A program made the position numbers and the translations under genes. A DNA stretch of 64,000 nucleotides, taken from the NCBI GenBank assembly GCA_964600615.1, contig CAZRJK010000007.1:13994-77993 (forward strand), in the 5' to 3' direction. Source of the DNA: RUG11198 sp964600615 (lineage in GTDB: Bacteria > Bacillota_I > Bacilli_A > RF39 > UBA660). Within the stretch, counting starts at the first letter, position 1. Each line of letters begins with the position of its first letter. Below, piece by piece: positions 8,694 to 17,348 of the stretch. The notes under the pieces are model-generated. The model was given only the letters and a program-made list of their open reading frames with translations, did not search any database and had not been told where the DNA came from.

Positions 8694-10607
8694 CTATATA
8701 TCAAGATTTAATACATTCAAAGCATTATCTTCAATAAATTTTCTTCTAGGTTCCACTTCTTCACCCATAAGAAGTTGAAATATCTCATCAGCTGCCATAG
8801 CATCATCCATCGTAATCTGCTTCAAAGTTCTTTGCTGTATTCCCATTGTAGTTGCCCTTAATTCCTCAGGATCCATCTCTCCTAAACCTTTCATTCTACC
8901 AATTTCATACTTAGTATTAGGAGGTAATGATTCTAAATATTCATCCCTCTCCATTTCATCCAAAACATATTTAATCGTTTTTCCATGCTTAATTGAATAA
9001 AGAGGAGGTTGAGCAGCATATATATGCCCCCCATCAATAAGAGGTCTAAAATACCTATAAAATAGCGTTAGAAGCAACGTTCTAATATGAGCACCATCAA
9101 CATCAGCATCAGTCATAATAATAATTTTATAATATCTCAACTTATTAATATCAAACTCTTCTCCAATACCAGTACCCAAAGCCGTAATCATAGTTCTAAT
9201 CTCTTCATTAGCTAAAACTCTATCAATTCTAGCTTTTTCTACATTAAGAATCTTACCTCTAATAGGTAAAATAGCTTGAGTAATAGGATCTCTACCACTA
9301 ACAGCAGAACCAGCAGCAGAATCTCCCTCGACTATAAACATCTCTGATATAGTTGCATCACTAGAAGAACAATCAGTAAGTTTTCCCCAGAAATTACTAA
9401 CTTCCAAACCACCTTTTCTTCTAGTAAGTTCTCTAGCCCTCTTAGCAGCAACTCTTGCTCTAGCTGCTGTATTTGCTTTTTCCACAATTATCCTTGCATC
9501 ATTAGGATGTTCTAATAAAAATCTTTCAAAGTCACGAGCAAATATACTAGAAGCAACTTTTCTAACCTCACTATTACCTAATTTAGTCTTAGTTTGCCCC
9601 TCAAATTGTGGTTCAGGAACCTTAGCAGATATAATCATACTAATACCTTCCCTAACATCATCACCACTTAAAGGTTCATCATTATCCTTAACTAACTTAT
9701 TTTGCTTAGCATAATTATTAATAATTCTCGTTAAACTATTCTTAACACCATCCTCATGTGTACCACCTTCAGGAGTAATAATATTATTAACAAAAGAATA
9801 AATAACAGGATTATAACCATCATTATATTGCAAAGCTACCTCAATAGAAATATCGTTTTCCACACCCTCTACATAAATAATATCATCATGTATAGGAGTC
9901 TTATTCCTATTAACATAAGAAACAAACTCCTTGATACCACCTTCATAAACAAAAGTATCAGTTTGATTATTTCTATCATCCATAAGAATAATTCTCAATC
10001 CTTTATTAAGAAAAGCCAATTCCCTAGCCCTAGTCTTTAAAGTATCATAATCAAAAACAGTAGTTTCAGTAAATATCTCAGGATCAGGCATAAAAGATAC
10101 TGTAGTACCAGTCCTATCCTCACTACATTCGCCAACAACAGTTAAAGGCTGTACAGTCTTACCACCATCAGCAAACTTAATATTATGGACCTTCCCATGC
10201 TTATAAACAGTAACTTCTACCCATTTAGATAAAGCATTAACAACAGAAGCACCTACACCATGTAATCCACCGGAAACTTTATATCCGCCACCACCAAATT
10301 TACCACCAGCATGTAGTACAGTATACACAGTTTCTACAGTAGATAAACCAGTTTTAGGATGTATCTCAACAGGAATTCCTCTACCATCATCCTTAACAGT
10401 AACAGAACCATCTTTATTTATGGTTATTTCAATATCATCACAATATCCAGCTAAAGCCTCATCAATAGCATTATCCACAATCTCCCATACTAAATGATGA
10501 AGACCTCTAGAACTAGTAGTACCAATATACATACCAGGTCTTTTTCTAACAGCTTCTAACCCCTCTAATACTTGAATATCCGAAGCTTCATAATGTTCAT
10601 TATTCAT
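8694..10607 (-). CDS. gyrB: DNA gyrase subunit B
   Basis: 637 residues. The GHKL ATPase domain shows EIVDNAIDEALAGY, DDGRGIPVEIH and GGLHGVGASVVNALS; the Toprim domain shows EGDSAAGSA and the metal-binding DADVDGAHI; the C-terminal tail has GLGEMDPEEL. The position next to gyrA, between recF and gyrA, is classic for a Firmicutes origin. The ATG has an AAGGTAAGAG ribosome site and overlaps the recF end by 8 nt, so the two should be translationally coupled. Gyrase introduces negative supercoils ahead of origin-proximal replication. Confidence 0.98.
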   Translation of the reverse strand: MNNEHYEASDIQVLEGLEAVRKRPGMYIGTTSSRGLHHLVWEIVDNAIDEALAGYCDDIEITINKDGSVTVKDDGRGIPVEIHPKTGLSTVETVYTVLHAGGKFGGGGYKVSGGLHGVGASVVNALSKWVEVTVYKHGKVHNIKFADGGKTVQPLTVVGECSEDRTGTTVSFMPDPEIFTETTVFDYDTLKTRARELAFLNKGLRIILMDDRNNQTDTFVYEGGIKEFVSYVNRNKTPIHDDIIYVEGVENDISIEVALQYNDGYNPVIYSFVNNIITPEGGTHEDGVKNSLTRIINNYAKQNKLVKDNDEPLSGDDVREGISMIISAKVPEPQFEGQTKTKLGNSEVRKVASSIFARDFERFLLEHPNDARIIVEKANTAARARVAAKRARELTRRKGGLEVSNFWGKLTDCSSSDATISEMFIVEGDSAAGSAVSGRDPITQAILPIRGKILNVEKARIDRVLANEEIRTMITALGTGIGEEFDINKLRYYKIIIMTDADVDGAHIRTLLLTLFYRYFRPLIDGGHIYAAQPPLYSIKHGKTIKYVLDEMERDEYLESLPPNTKYEIGRMKGLGEMDPEELRATTMGIQQRTLKQITMDDAMAADEIFQLLMGEEVEPRRKFIEDNALNVLNLDI

Positions 10608-11730
10608 GTCTCTTACCTTCCTTCTCTAAAACATTAATCTTACCATCACTAACATTAAATATCTTAGCGTTCTTAACTAAAGAACTATCAATCATATTTA
10701 AATCAGTAGTAGTAATAATTGTTTGTACATCATCAATTATATATTTTATTAATCTATTTCTCTTTTCTATATCTAACTCACTAAATATATCATCCAGTAA
10801 TAATATAGGATAATCACCAGTAATATCTTTAATATTATATAATTCAGATATCTTTAAAGCTAATATAGAAGACCTACATTGCCCTTGCGATCCATATAAA
10901 GATAAGTTTTTATCTCCTAAAAAAAACGCATAATCATCCCTATGAGGACCAATCAAAGTCATCCCATATAACTTATCCCTTAAATAATTATCTTTTAATT
11001 TCTTAACAAAATTATCTTTCATAATTTCTTTATTTTCATAAATATCAATACTATTAATATATTTTAAAGATAATTCCTTATCACCAGTAAGTTCATAATA
11101 AATATCACTAATATAATTATTTAAAAAATTAATAAACTTATTTCTTTCTAAAGTAATATCCACAGCTAATGTGGAAAAACTATCATCTAGTACCTTTAAA
11201 TAATAATCATTACTAACATTTATATCATTAATAGATTTAAGAAATTGATTTCTTTTCTTAAGTATTGCATTATATTTCTGAAGCAATTTAACATAATTAT
11301 TAGAAACCTGACTAATTTCAACATTAAAATACTTTCTTCTAACAGCAGGACTATCCTTAATTAAAGAAATATCTAATGGACTAAATAAAACATATTTAAT
11401 ATTTGAAACATAATCAATATATTTCTTTATTTCAATACCATTAATCTTTAATTTCTTAACACTATTAGAGAAACTAATAAAATAATTATTCTTATTATTA
11501 TCAATCTCTACTTCAGTCTGAAGAATAGCAACTTCTTCACCATCACTTATTAAATTTTCATCCTTAACATTCAAATAAGATTTAGTAAGAGCTAAAACAA
11601 CAATAGATTCTAATAAATTTGATTTTCCTTGAGCATTATTTCCTATAAAAATATTCAATTTACTAGATAAATCAATATCTAATTCACTATAATTTCTAAA
11701 ATTTTCCAATTTTAAATTTTTAACTATCAT
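10600..11730 (-). CDS. recF: Recombination and gap-repair ATPase RecF
   Basis: 376 residues. An SMC-like ABC ATPase with N-terminal LKLENFRNY and Walker A GNNAQGKSNLLE (about residues 30-41), ABC signature YGSQGQCRSS and Walker B ILLLDDIFSELD. With RecO and RecR it directs RecA to single-strand gaps. The ribosome site is weak, which suggests low expression or coupling. It precedes gyrB, with which it overlaps. In most Firmicutes an S4-domain gene (yaaA) lies between dnaN and recF; here that place is taken by a ComK-like gene. Confidence 0.97.
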   Translation of the reverse strand: MIVKNLKLENFRNYSELDIDLSSKLNIFIGNNAQGKSNLLESIVVLALTKSYLNVKDENLISDGEEVAILQTEVEIDNNKNNYFISFSNSVKKLKINGIEIKKYIDYVSNIKYVLFSPLDISLIKDSPAVRRKYFNVEISQVSNNYVKLLQKYNAILKKRNQFLKSINDINVSNDYYLKVLDDSFSTLAVDITLERNKFINFLNNYISDIYYELTGDKELSLKYINSIDIYENKEIMKDNFVKKLKDNYLRDKLYGMTLIGPHRDDYAFFLGDKNLSLYGSQGQCRSSILALKISELYNIKDITGDYPILLLDDIFSELDIEKRNRLIKYIIDDVQTIITTTDLNMIDSSLVKNAKIFNVSDGKINVLEKEGKRHE

Positions 11731-11837
11731 AATTTTTCAAAATACTCAAAAAAATCACCACACTTAATTCCATATTAAGTACTTTAATTATACCATAAAT
11801 TCCTTATTTTTAAAAGAAAAATAACCATAAAATAACA

Positions 11838-11868
11838 AAAAAAGTGAAAAAAACAACTTATTTTTCAC
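11838..11868 (-). terminator. Terminator overlapping the end of the comK-like gene
   Basis: On the minus strand GTGAAAAA and TTTTTTCAC pair across about 8 nt and are followed by TTTTTTTG. The left arm includes the comK-like stop codon, so recF probably needs its own promoter or read-through. Confidence 0.7.
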
Positions 11869-12334
11869 TCTGATTAGAATATATTTTTCTTTTATTAATT
11901 ATAGCCTCTAATTTTATACATCTAATAATCTGATTATCAATAATATTATACTTAACTAACAAATTAATATTATTATTTTGTTTAAAATATAACATCGTAT
12001 TTTTATTATCAATCTTAGTATACTTCAATAAATTATTATAAGAAATCCAAACATTTTTATTATTCCTATAAGAAGAAGTAGGAAAAAATATTAAACTCTG
12101 ACTATCTTCCACAATAATAGGTAATTTCATCTCACAATTTATTAAATGTTTAGTACCTTCCTTTCTACCTTCTAAAGAACTACCAAAATATAAACAACTA
12201 TTCTTAATAATCTGATTAACATCCATATTAACTATAAAAACATCATCATATTCATAGACTTTACTCTTATTAGTATCAATTGGCATAATAACCAAAGTCT
12301 CATAATTAACAATATACTCTTCTATTTCTCTCAT
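11858..12334 (-). CDS. comK: ComK-family competence transcription factor
   Basis: A 158-residue protein. In Bacillus ComK binds AT-rich K-boxes and turns on the DNA-uptake and recombination genes. Similarity is clear by eye: VNMDVNQIIKNSCLYFGSS aligns with the ComK segment VNMKPLQIVDRSCRFFGSS, GRKEGT with GRKAGT, LPIIV with PPIMV, and IFFPTSS and VWISY with LFPTLSS and GWISH. The C-terminus is shorter than Bacillus ComK (192 aa), lacking most of the tail that is the MecA/ClpCP degradation region there. I chose ATG 12334, preceded by AAGGGGGAT; a longer ORF reaches 12436 but its extra residues do not fit the family and cover the promoter. It sits between dnaN and recF. Confidence 0.85.
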   Translation of the reverse strand: MREIEEYIVNYETLVIMPIDTNKSKVYEYDDVFIVNMDVNQIIKNSCLYFGSSLEGRKEGTKHLINCEMKLPIIVEDSQSLIFFPTSSYRNNKNVWISYNNLLKYTKIDNKNTMLYFKQNNNINLLVKYNIIDNQIIRCIKLEAIINKRKIYSNQSEK

Positions 12335-12418
12335 AATATCCCCCTTAATCACATTAATCCGTGACAAATAAATTAAATCATACAAAAATGTAGAAAAATG
12401 TCGGATATTGTCAAAAAA

Positions 12419-12446
12419 TAAAAAAAAATTAACCAAAATGGTTAAT
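12419..12446 (-). terminator. Terminator of dnaN
   Basis: On the minus strand ATTAACC, loop ATTTT, GGTTAAT followed by TTTTTTTT, starting directly after the dnaN stop codon. It separates dnaN from the comK-like gene. Confidence 0.85.
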
Positions 12447-13562
12447 TTAATATGTCTTAATTGGCAAAACTAACTGAATTAAACTATCATCTTTATCAGA
12501 TTTTATAATAATAGGACTACTATCATTATTCATATATAAAGTCACTTTATCCACATCAAAACTCTTAACAGCATCCAACATATATTTAGAACTAAAAGAT
12601 ATAGTTATTTCATCATTACTCTTAACACTCATCTTCTCTTCTACTTTACCAATTTCAGGAGAATTTGAAGAAATAATTAATTCCTTACTCTCTAATTGCA
12701 ACTTAATAGTATTCTTATCCCTATCAGAAGTAAGTAACGAAGCCCTATCAATCATTTCAAAAAGACCTATACAACTACATTCCACACTTACACTAAAATC
12801 ATCAGGAATAATAGAAGAAGTAGCAGGATAAGTACCAGATAACAATCTAGATAAGAAGAATATATTCTTATATTTAAATAAAATTTTATTTTCAAACAAA
12901 TGTAATTCAATATTTCCCTTACTCTCATCCATAATCTTAGATAACTCTAATAAATTTTTACCTGGAATAACTATATTAATAGCATTATCAAAACTTCTAT
13001 CTAATTCCACAGTCTTTCTAGCTAATCTATAAGAATCAGTAGCAATAACCTCCATTATATTATTTTCAATCCTAAAACTAATACCAGTAAGTAATGGTCT
13101 AGTTTCATTCTGCGAAGTAGCAAAAAAAGTCTGATTAATAATCTTTTTAAATAAACTGATATCAAGTAAAAGTGGTTCTTTAGTTTCATCTAAATCCAAA
13201 TTAGGAAATTCAGAAGGATTAATACCATTTAAACTAAATTCAGTATTAGCCGTACTTACAATCATCTTATAACCATCCAACACTTCAATAATAATATCAG
13301 TATTAGGCAGTTTCTTAATTATCTCAACAATATATTTACCACCAATAACTACACTACCCAACTCTTCTACTTTCTCTATTTTATCATTAGGAATAAAACA
13401 TCTAATAGATATATCCGTATCACTAGCAGATAAATATAAACCATCTTTCTTCATATCAAATTTAATACCTGTTAATATAGGAATTAAATTTCTAGGAGAT
13501 ATAGCCCTAGAAGTATGATTTAACCCTTCTAATAAAATTTCTTGTTTGATAATAAATTTCAT
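12447..13562 (-). CDS. dnaN: DNA polymerase III beta subunit (sliding clamp)
   Basis: 371 residues in three clamp folds. The family pattern is seen in MKFIIKQEILLEGLNHTSRAIS, in GISFRIENNIMEVIATDSYRLARK at the middle domain, and in the C-terminal LVLPIKTY that matches the conserved clamp end (usual P-[VIL]-R-x-x). It tethers the replicases PolC and DnaE and binds many repair factors. The ATG has AGAAGG upstream. The start region is duplicated in tandem, which places a 10-codon ORF in front of it whose TGA overlaps the dnaN ATG (separate entries). It lies downstream of dnaA on the same strand. Confidence 0.98.
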   Translation of the reverse strand: MKFIIKQEILLEGLNHTSRAISPRNLIPILTGIKFDMKKDGLYLSASDTDISIRCFIPNDKIEKVEELGSVVIGGKYIVEIIKKLPNTDIIIEVLDGYKMIVSTANTEFSLNGINPSEFPNLDLDETKEPLLLDISLFKKIINQTFFATSQNETRPLLTGISFRIENNIMEVIATDSYRLARKTVELDRSFDNAINIVIPGKNLLELSKIMDESKGNIELHLFENKILFKYKNIFFLSRLLSGTYPATSSIIPDDFSVSVECSCIGLFEMIDRASLLTSDRDKNTIKLQLESKELIISSNSPEIGKVEEKMSVKSNDEITISFSSKYMLDAVKSFDVDKVTLYMNNDSSPIIIKSDKDDSLIQLVLPIKTY

Positions 13563-13617
13563 ATTATACCTTCTTTCTTTATAAATTTCATATTATACCT
13601 TCTTTCTTTATAAATTT
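13552..13617 (-). repeat. 29-bp tandem duplication of the dnaN translation start
   Basis: Two identical 29-bp units (13552-13580 and 13581-13609) plus a third partial unit of 8 bp (13610-13617). Each full unit carries an AAAGAAAGAAGG ribosome site region, and both unit junctions carry ATGAAATTTAT, so both the Shine-Dalgarno sequence and the start codon are present twice. Confidence 0.95.
13559..13591 (-). CDS. Possible leader ORF upstream of dnaN (10 codons)
   Basis: The upstream copy of the duplicated dnaN start opens a frame encoding MKFIKKEGII, then TGA. It has the same AGAAGG ribosome site at the same spacing as dnaN. Its TGA overlaps the dnaN ATG as ATGA. The frame differs from dnaN by one base because the repeat is 29 bp. 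Ribosomes finishing this ORF could re-initiate on dnaN. Whether it is translated is unknown; the peptide itself is probably without function. Confidence 0.45.
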   Translation of the reverse strand: MKFIKKEGII

Positions 13618-13629
13618 ATTATTTATTAT

Positions 13630-13738
13630 TATACAGTGGAATTTGTGGAAAAGTTACTTATTTCCTTGTTTTATAAGCAAAAATCTTTCCACAACCATGT
13701 TTATAACATTTAAAAATATAAACAACTTATGTGGATAA
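13630..13738. other. oriC, dnaA-dnaN part: DnaA boxes and likely unwinding module
   Basis: DnaA-box elements: perfect TTATCCACA on the minus strand (13730-13738, inside the last codons of dnaA), CTTTCCACA at 13685-13693 on the plus strand, TTTTCCACA on the minus strand (13644-13652) and a following partial box AATTCCAC. The last pair resembles the two boxes that precede the unwinding element in Bacillus oriC. Beyond them the minus strand reads TATAATAATAAATAATAAAT, a three-base-period AT tract that could be the melting region. Inferred from the pattern; the unwinding site was not measured. Confidence 0.75.
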
Positions 13739-15118
13739 CATTTTTTTCAAATCATTAATTACAACCTGTACCTGTTCATTATTCTTTAAATCCTTATCTA
13801 TCTTTCTATATGAACTCATAATAGTAGAATGATCTCTTCCTCCAAAATGAGTACCTATTTTCGGAAATGATTCATTTGCTAAAGTTCTACACAAATATAT
13901 AGCAACTTGTCTAGGATAATTAATATTTTGACTCCTCTTCTTACCTTTTATATCATCCATAGTAATCTTAAAATAATCACAAACAACAGTCTGAATCCTA
14001 TTAATATCGTTTTTGTATACACTTCTATCAGTAATTTGATCCTTTAAAGCTTCAATAGCAGTATCTAAATCAACAACACCCTTATTCATCATAAGAGCAT
14101 ATGCAAAAACCCTAGTAATAGCTCCCTCTAACTTTCTAACATCAGAAGCAAAATTATTAGCAATATATTCAATAACTTCCATAGGAACATCCTTAGCAGA
14201 TTCTTGATGTGCTATCTTCTTCTCTATTATATTCATTCTAAGTTCAAAATCAGGAGGAGTAATATTAGCAGTAAGTCCCCAATTAAACCTAGTTAAAAGC
14301 CTATTTTCTAACATTTTTAAATCATCAACAGACCTATCAGAAGCAATAATAATTTGCTTATTACCATTATATAACTCATTAAAAGTATGAAAGAATTCTT
14401 CTTGCCCCTTAGTTGCATTACCTAAAAACTGAATATCATCAATCATTAAAACATCAATATTTCTATATTTATTCTTAAATGAATTAATTTTATCAAAACT
14501 ATCTTTTTCATTACTCCTAACAGCATTAATAAAATCATTAACAAATTTATCACTAGATATATATAATACCTTTAAATTACTATTCTCGATAATATAATTA
14601 CCAATAGAATGCATTAAATGAGTTTTCCCTAATCCGCTCTTTCCATATAAAAATAAAGGATTATAAGCTTTACCTGGTTTTTCAGCAACAGCCATAGAAG
14701 CTGTATATGCAAATCTATTAGAATTTCCCACAATAAAATTACTAAAAGTATAATTAGGATTTAGATTAGCATCCTCAGCAGATTGATTAATAACACCTAC
14801 TAAATCATTAATCTTAACTTCTTTTGGTTTAGTATCAATTATATCTACTAATAAACTATTTTCTTCCTCCCACTCTTCCTCTAATAAGAATTCAAAATTA
14901 AATTTTGTACCTGTAACTTCATTAAATGTATCTTCAATTATATTTTTATAGTTTTCCACTAAATGTTTCTTATGAAAAGGCATAGGAACAATAACAGTAG
15001 CCCTATTGTCTTTTAAACTAACAAGTTTAGTATCTTTAAACCAAGTCTCATAAGATAAAGAAGAAATATTATTTTTAATCTTGTCTAAAAAGTTAAACCA
15101 CAAAGATTCTATATCCAT
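13727..15118 (-). CDS. dnaA: Chromosomal replication initiator DnaA
   Basis: 463 residues. Domain I interacts with helicase-loading factors (N-terminal ESLWFNFLDKIK and YETWF), domain III has Walker A GKSGLGKTHL (about 157-166), Walker B LMIDDIQFL and the sensor ENRLLTRFNWG, and domain IV has the DnaA-box-reading signature GGRDHSTIMSSYRKID. I chose ATG 15118 because it follows AAGGAGGGATATT; the frame remains open to 15157 but those residues do not fit. The final three sense codons, L-S-T, are spelled TTATCCACA, a perfect DnaA box. Origin boxes lie on both sides of the gene, so autoregulation is likely. Confidence 0.98.
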   Translation of the reverse strand: MDIESLWFNFLDKIKNNISSLSYETWFKDTKLVSLKDNRATVIVPMPFHKKHLVENYKNIIEDTFNEVTGTKFNFEFLLEEEWEEENSLLVDIIDTKPKEVKINDLVGVINQSAEDANLNPNYTFSNFIVGNSNRFAYTASMAVAEKPGKAYNPLFLYGKSGLGKTHLMHSIGNYIIENSNLKVLYISSDKFVNDFINAVRSNEKDSFDKINSFKNKYRNIDVLMIDDIQFLGNATKGQEEFFHTFNELYNGNKQIIIASDRSVDDLKMLENRLLTRFNWGLTANITPPDFELRMNIIEKKIAHQESAKDVPMEVIEYIANNFASDVRKLEGAITRVFAYALMMNKGVVDLDTAIEALKDQITDRSVYKNDINRIQTVVCDYFKITMDDIKGKKRSQNINYPRQVAIYLCRTLANESFPKIGTHFGGRDHSTIMSSYRKIDKDLKNNEQVQVVINDLKKMLST

Positions 15119-15447
15119 AATATCCCTCCTTAATAATTTATACCAATATTTTAACATAAAAAAAATAAAAGTGTATAAATTTCATTATAAAGTAACTTTT
15201 TTTTATAATGTGGAAAAAAAATTAAATAATAATAACAATAATAATAAAATACACATATTTATCAACAATCAAAAATACTATTCTAAAAAGAAAAAAAGAG
15301 AATTTCCACATTAATCCACAACAGTAAAATAACAACTATTGTGGAAAAGAAAAAATTAACTTGTGGAAATCTGTGGATTTCTGTATAAAAAAGACTATAT
15401 CCTTTAAAATATAGTCTTTACATATATACTTTTCCACAAATAACTGT
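15119..15447. other. oriC, upstream part: DnaA-box cluster
   Basis: The 330-base gap between dnaA and the HerA-type gene. DnaA-box elements: TGTGGAAAA 15209-15217, TTTCCACA 15303-15310, TAATCCACA 15312-15320, TGTGGAAAA 15340-15348, TGTGGAAAT 15362-15370, TGTGGATTT 15372-15380, TTTCCACA 15431-15438. Between them, 15221-15249 is a period-three AT tract (TAATAATAAC type), read on the minus strand as repeated TTA, which could be a second easily melted region. The dnaA promoter must also lie here; I cannot single it out. A terminator of the HerA-type gene sits at 15385-15420. Confidence 0.88.
15385..15420 (-). terminator. Terminator of the HerA-type gene
   Basis: On the minus strand AAGACTATAT-like arms pair (15391-15400 with 15409-15418) and are followed by TTTTTTATA. 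It blocks transcription from entering the oriC box cluster. Confidence 0.85.
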
Positions 15448-17202
15448 TTATTTCTTCCAGTCAATCATCCATTTATTATAAATAGATGCATTAGAACTTC
15501 TAGGTTCTGGATTAGGAAGTTGCATTTTAACAATCATTGGAATTTTCATCATTCTACCAAAAGCAACACACGTACCAGATTGCAAAGATTTTTGTTTTTC
15601 AATAACATCAGCACTAATATTTGGAACCATTTTTCTAATATAATCCAAATCAGTAGGATGGGTAATTTTAAATATTAAGAAATTACTACACTGTGATATA
15701 ACAGTTTCTGATAATTCAGTAGGTCTTTGAGTGATTAAATCAAGAACTAACCCAAATTTTCTACCCTCTTTAGCAATTCTTTCAAACATATTATATCCCA
15801 AAATATTTATATCATTATCCCTTTGAACGTATCTATGTGCTTCTTCTAACATTAAATGTATAGGCATTGCTCCTCTATCTGGAAGAGCCTTACTAAATTT
15901 AAATATTAATCTACAATAAACCTTAACAATAGCCTTAGCAAACCTATCATCAATTTCTTCTAAAACAAAATTAATTATTTGTGCTCTTTTAGTTTGTCCA
16001 ACCATGATAAGATCCATAATAAATTCTGAAATATTAACAAATCTAGGATATTCAAATATTTTTTTATAACTACTATTATTTAAAGTATGTAATCTAACTT
16101 TTAATGCCATAGCTTCTGAATAAGATTTTTCATTTAATAGTAAACCTTCAGATATCAAAGTAAAGTTTAATGCAACTTCTAAATCATCTAAAGTAAAATA
16201 AATAGGTACATAATCTTCATTCCATTTTGTATCATTATCAACAAATTTTTGAATATATTCCGCTATTAAAACTCTCTCAGCGAACTCACCTTTACTATCA
16301 ATTTCAAAACACTTTCTAAACTGTCTAGTATATCCAACCCCTGGAACGTCAAAATCCAAATTTAATTCATCAGTATGACAACTTTCCAATATTTGAAAAA
16401 TTTGATCCCTTATTCTACCAGGAGTTTGATTAGTATATAAAACAGAAGTAATAGCACTAGCTATTAAATGATTTTGATATTTTTTAGCCTCATCATCTTT
16501 CTTAGCAAAAGCACTAACTAAACTAAGCATTTTCTCAATAACAGCAAGTTGAGAATAATCAGTAACATCTAATAAATTAGCATAATCATCAACAGATAGT
16601 AACCACAAAGGTAATCTAATACAGTTGTTTCCATCACCATTAATAGAATACATCTTATAATTAAAATTAACATTATAACTATTAATACTCTTAAAAGCAT
16701 TGTCATATTCATCAGTATTATTAAAAATAAATATATTACTATTAAAGGGAATTTTATCGCTTATAGTAAATAAATTTTGTACATATCTAGAAACACCATA
16801 AGTCTTACCGCTACCAGTATTACCAAATATAGCACTATGATTACTCCACATTTCATCAATATTAATTTTAATAGGATAATTATTATATAGAGGAGAAAGT
16901 CCCAAAACCATACTCTTATCATCATTATCACCAACCAGTTCACTTAATTCTTGTTGATTAATCATTCTTACTCTAGAAGTTAAACTAGGTTTTCTAATAA
17001 TACCACCTAAAAACTTACCATCAATAAATTCTCCTAAAAAACTAACTTTTAATTGCCCATTTTCAACCTCTTCAACTTCTCCTAAAATCTTTTTAGTTCC
17101 ATCCTCAAATATAACATTCATGTTTAATAAATCATCATTAACATTACCTTCTATCCTAACCATAGCATAGTTCTTACTAATAGAAGTTATTTCTTTAAAC
17201 AT
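15448..17202 (-). CDS. HerA-type (DUF87) hexameric DNA-translocating ATPase
   Basis: 584 residues. An N-terminal beta-barrel-like segment (about 1-110) precedes a HerA/FtsK-superfamily ATPase core with Walker A GNTGSGKTYGVSR (about 134-146), a Walker B region LMLEEAHRYV (about 460-470), and a sensor segment DLITQRPTELSETVISQCSN typical of HerA. Characterised HerA proteins pump double-stranded DNA and usually work with a nuclease (NurA) or, in phage-defence systems, with effector partners. No such partner is encoded beside it. It is co-directional with dnaA and transcribed toward the oriC box cluster. The ATG has a strong AAGGAGGAG ribosome site. Function at the origin is not known. Confidence 0.85.
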   Translation of the reverse strand: MFKEITSISKNYAMVRIEGNVNDDLLNMNVIFEDGTKKILGEVEEVENGQLKVSFLGEFIDGKFLGGIIRKPSLTSRVRMINQQELSELVGDNDDKSMVLGLSPLYNNYPIKINIDEMWSNHSAIFGNTGSGKTYGVSRYVQNLFTISDKIPFNSNIFIFNNTDEYDNAFKSINSYNVNFNYKMYSINGDGNNCIRLPLWLLSVDDYANLLDVTDYSQLAVIEKMLSLVSAFAKKDDEAKKYQNHLIASAITSVLYTNQTPGRIRDQIFQILESCHTDELNLDFDVPGVGYTRQFRKCFEIDSKGEFAERVLIAEYIQKFVDNDTKWNEDYVPIYFTLDDLEVALNFTLISEGLLLNEKSYSEAMALKVRLHTLNNSSYKKIFEYPRFVNISEFIMDLIMVGQTKRAQIINFVLEEIDDRFAKAIVKVYCRLIFKFSKALPDRGAMPIHLMLEEAHRYVQRDNDINILGYNMFERIAKEGRKFGLVLDLITQRPTELSETVISQCSNFLIFKITHPTDLDYIRKMVPNISADVIEKQKSLQSGTCVAFGRMMKIPMIVKMQLPNPEPRSSNASIYNKWMIDWKK

Positions 17203-17288
17203 AGTGACTCCTCCTTATTCTTATCATAATTTTATCACAAAATAAAGAATAATGGAACAAAAAATAAAAAAAATAAAAAATATTCTTG

Positions 17289-17317
17289 TTGACATAACTT
17301 AAATAAACATATATAAT
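17289..17317 (+). promoter_or_regulatory. Consensus sigma-A promoter of rpmH
   Basis: TTGACA (17289-17294), 17-nt spacer, TATAAT (17312-17317): a perfect match to the housekeeping consensus, about 30 nt before rpmH. Confidence 0.93.
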
Positions 17318-17348
17318 AAAATAGCATTTAACTTGGAGGTGTTAAATT

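Noticed and set aside
9756..10040. Open frame opposite gyrB and similar frames opposite or inside other genes
   Set aside because: Shadow frames from AT-rich codon use; no ribosome sites or family resemblance.
12335..12436. N-terminal extension of the comK-like frame to 12436
   Set aside because: The added residues do not fit ComK, they cover the dnaN terminator side and promoter, and a good AAGGGGG site stands before ATG 12334.
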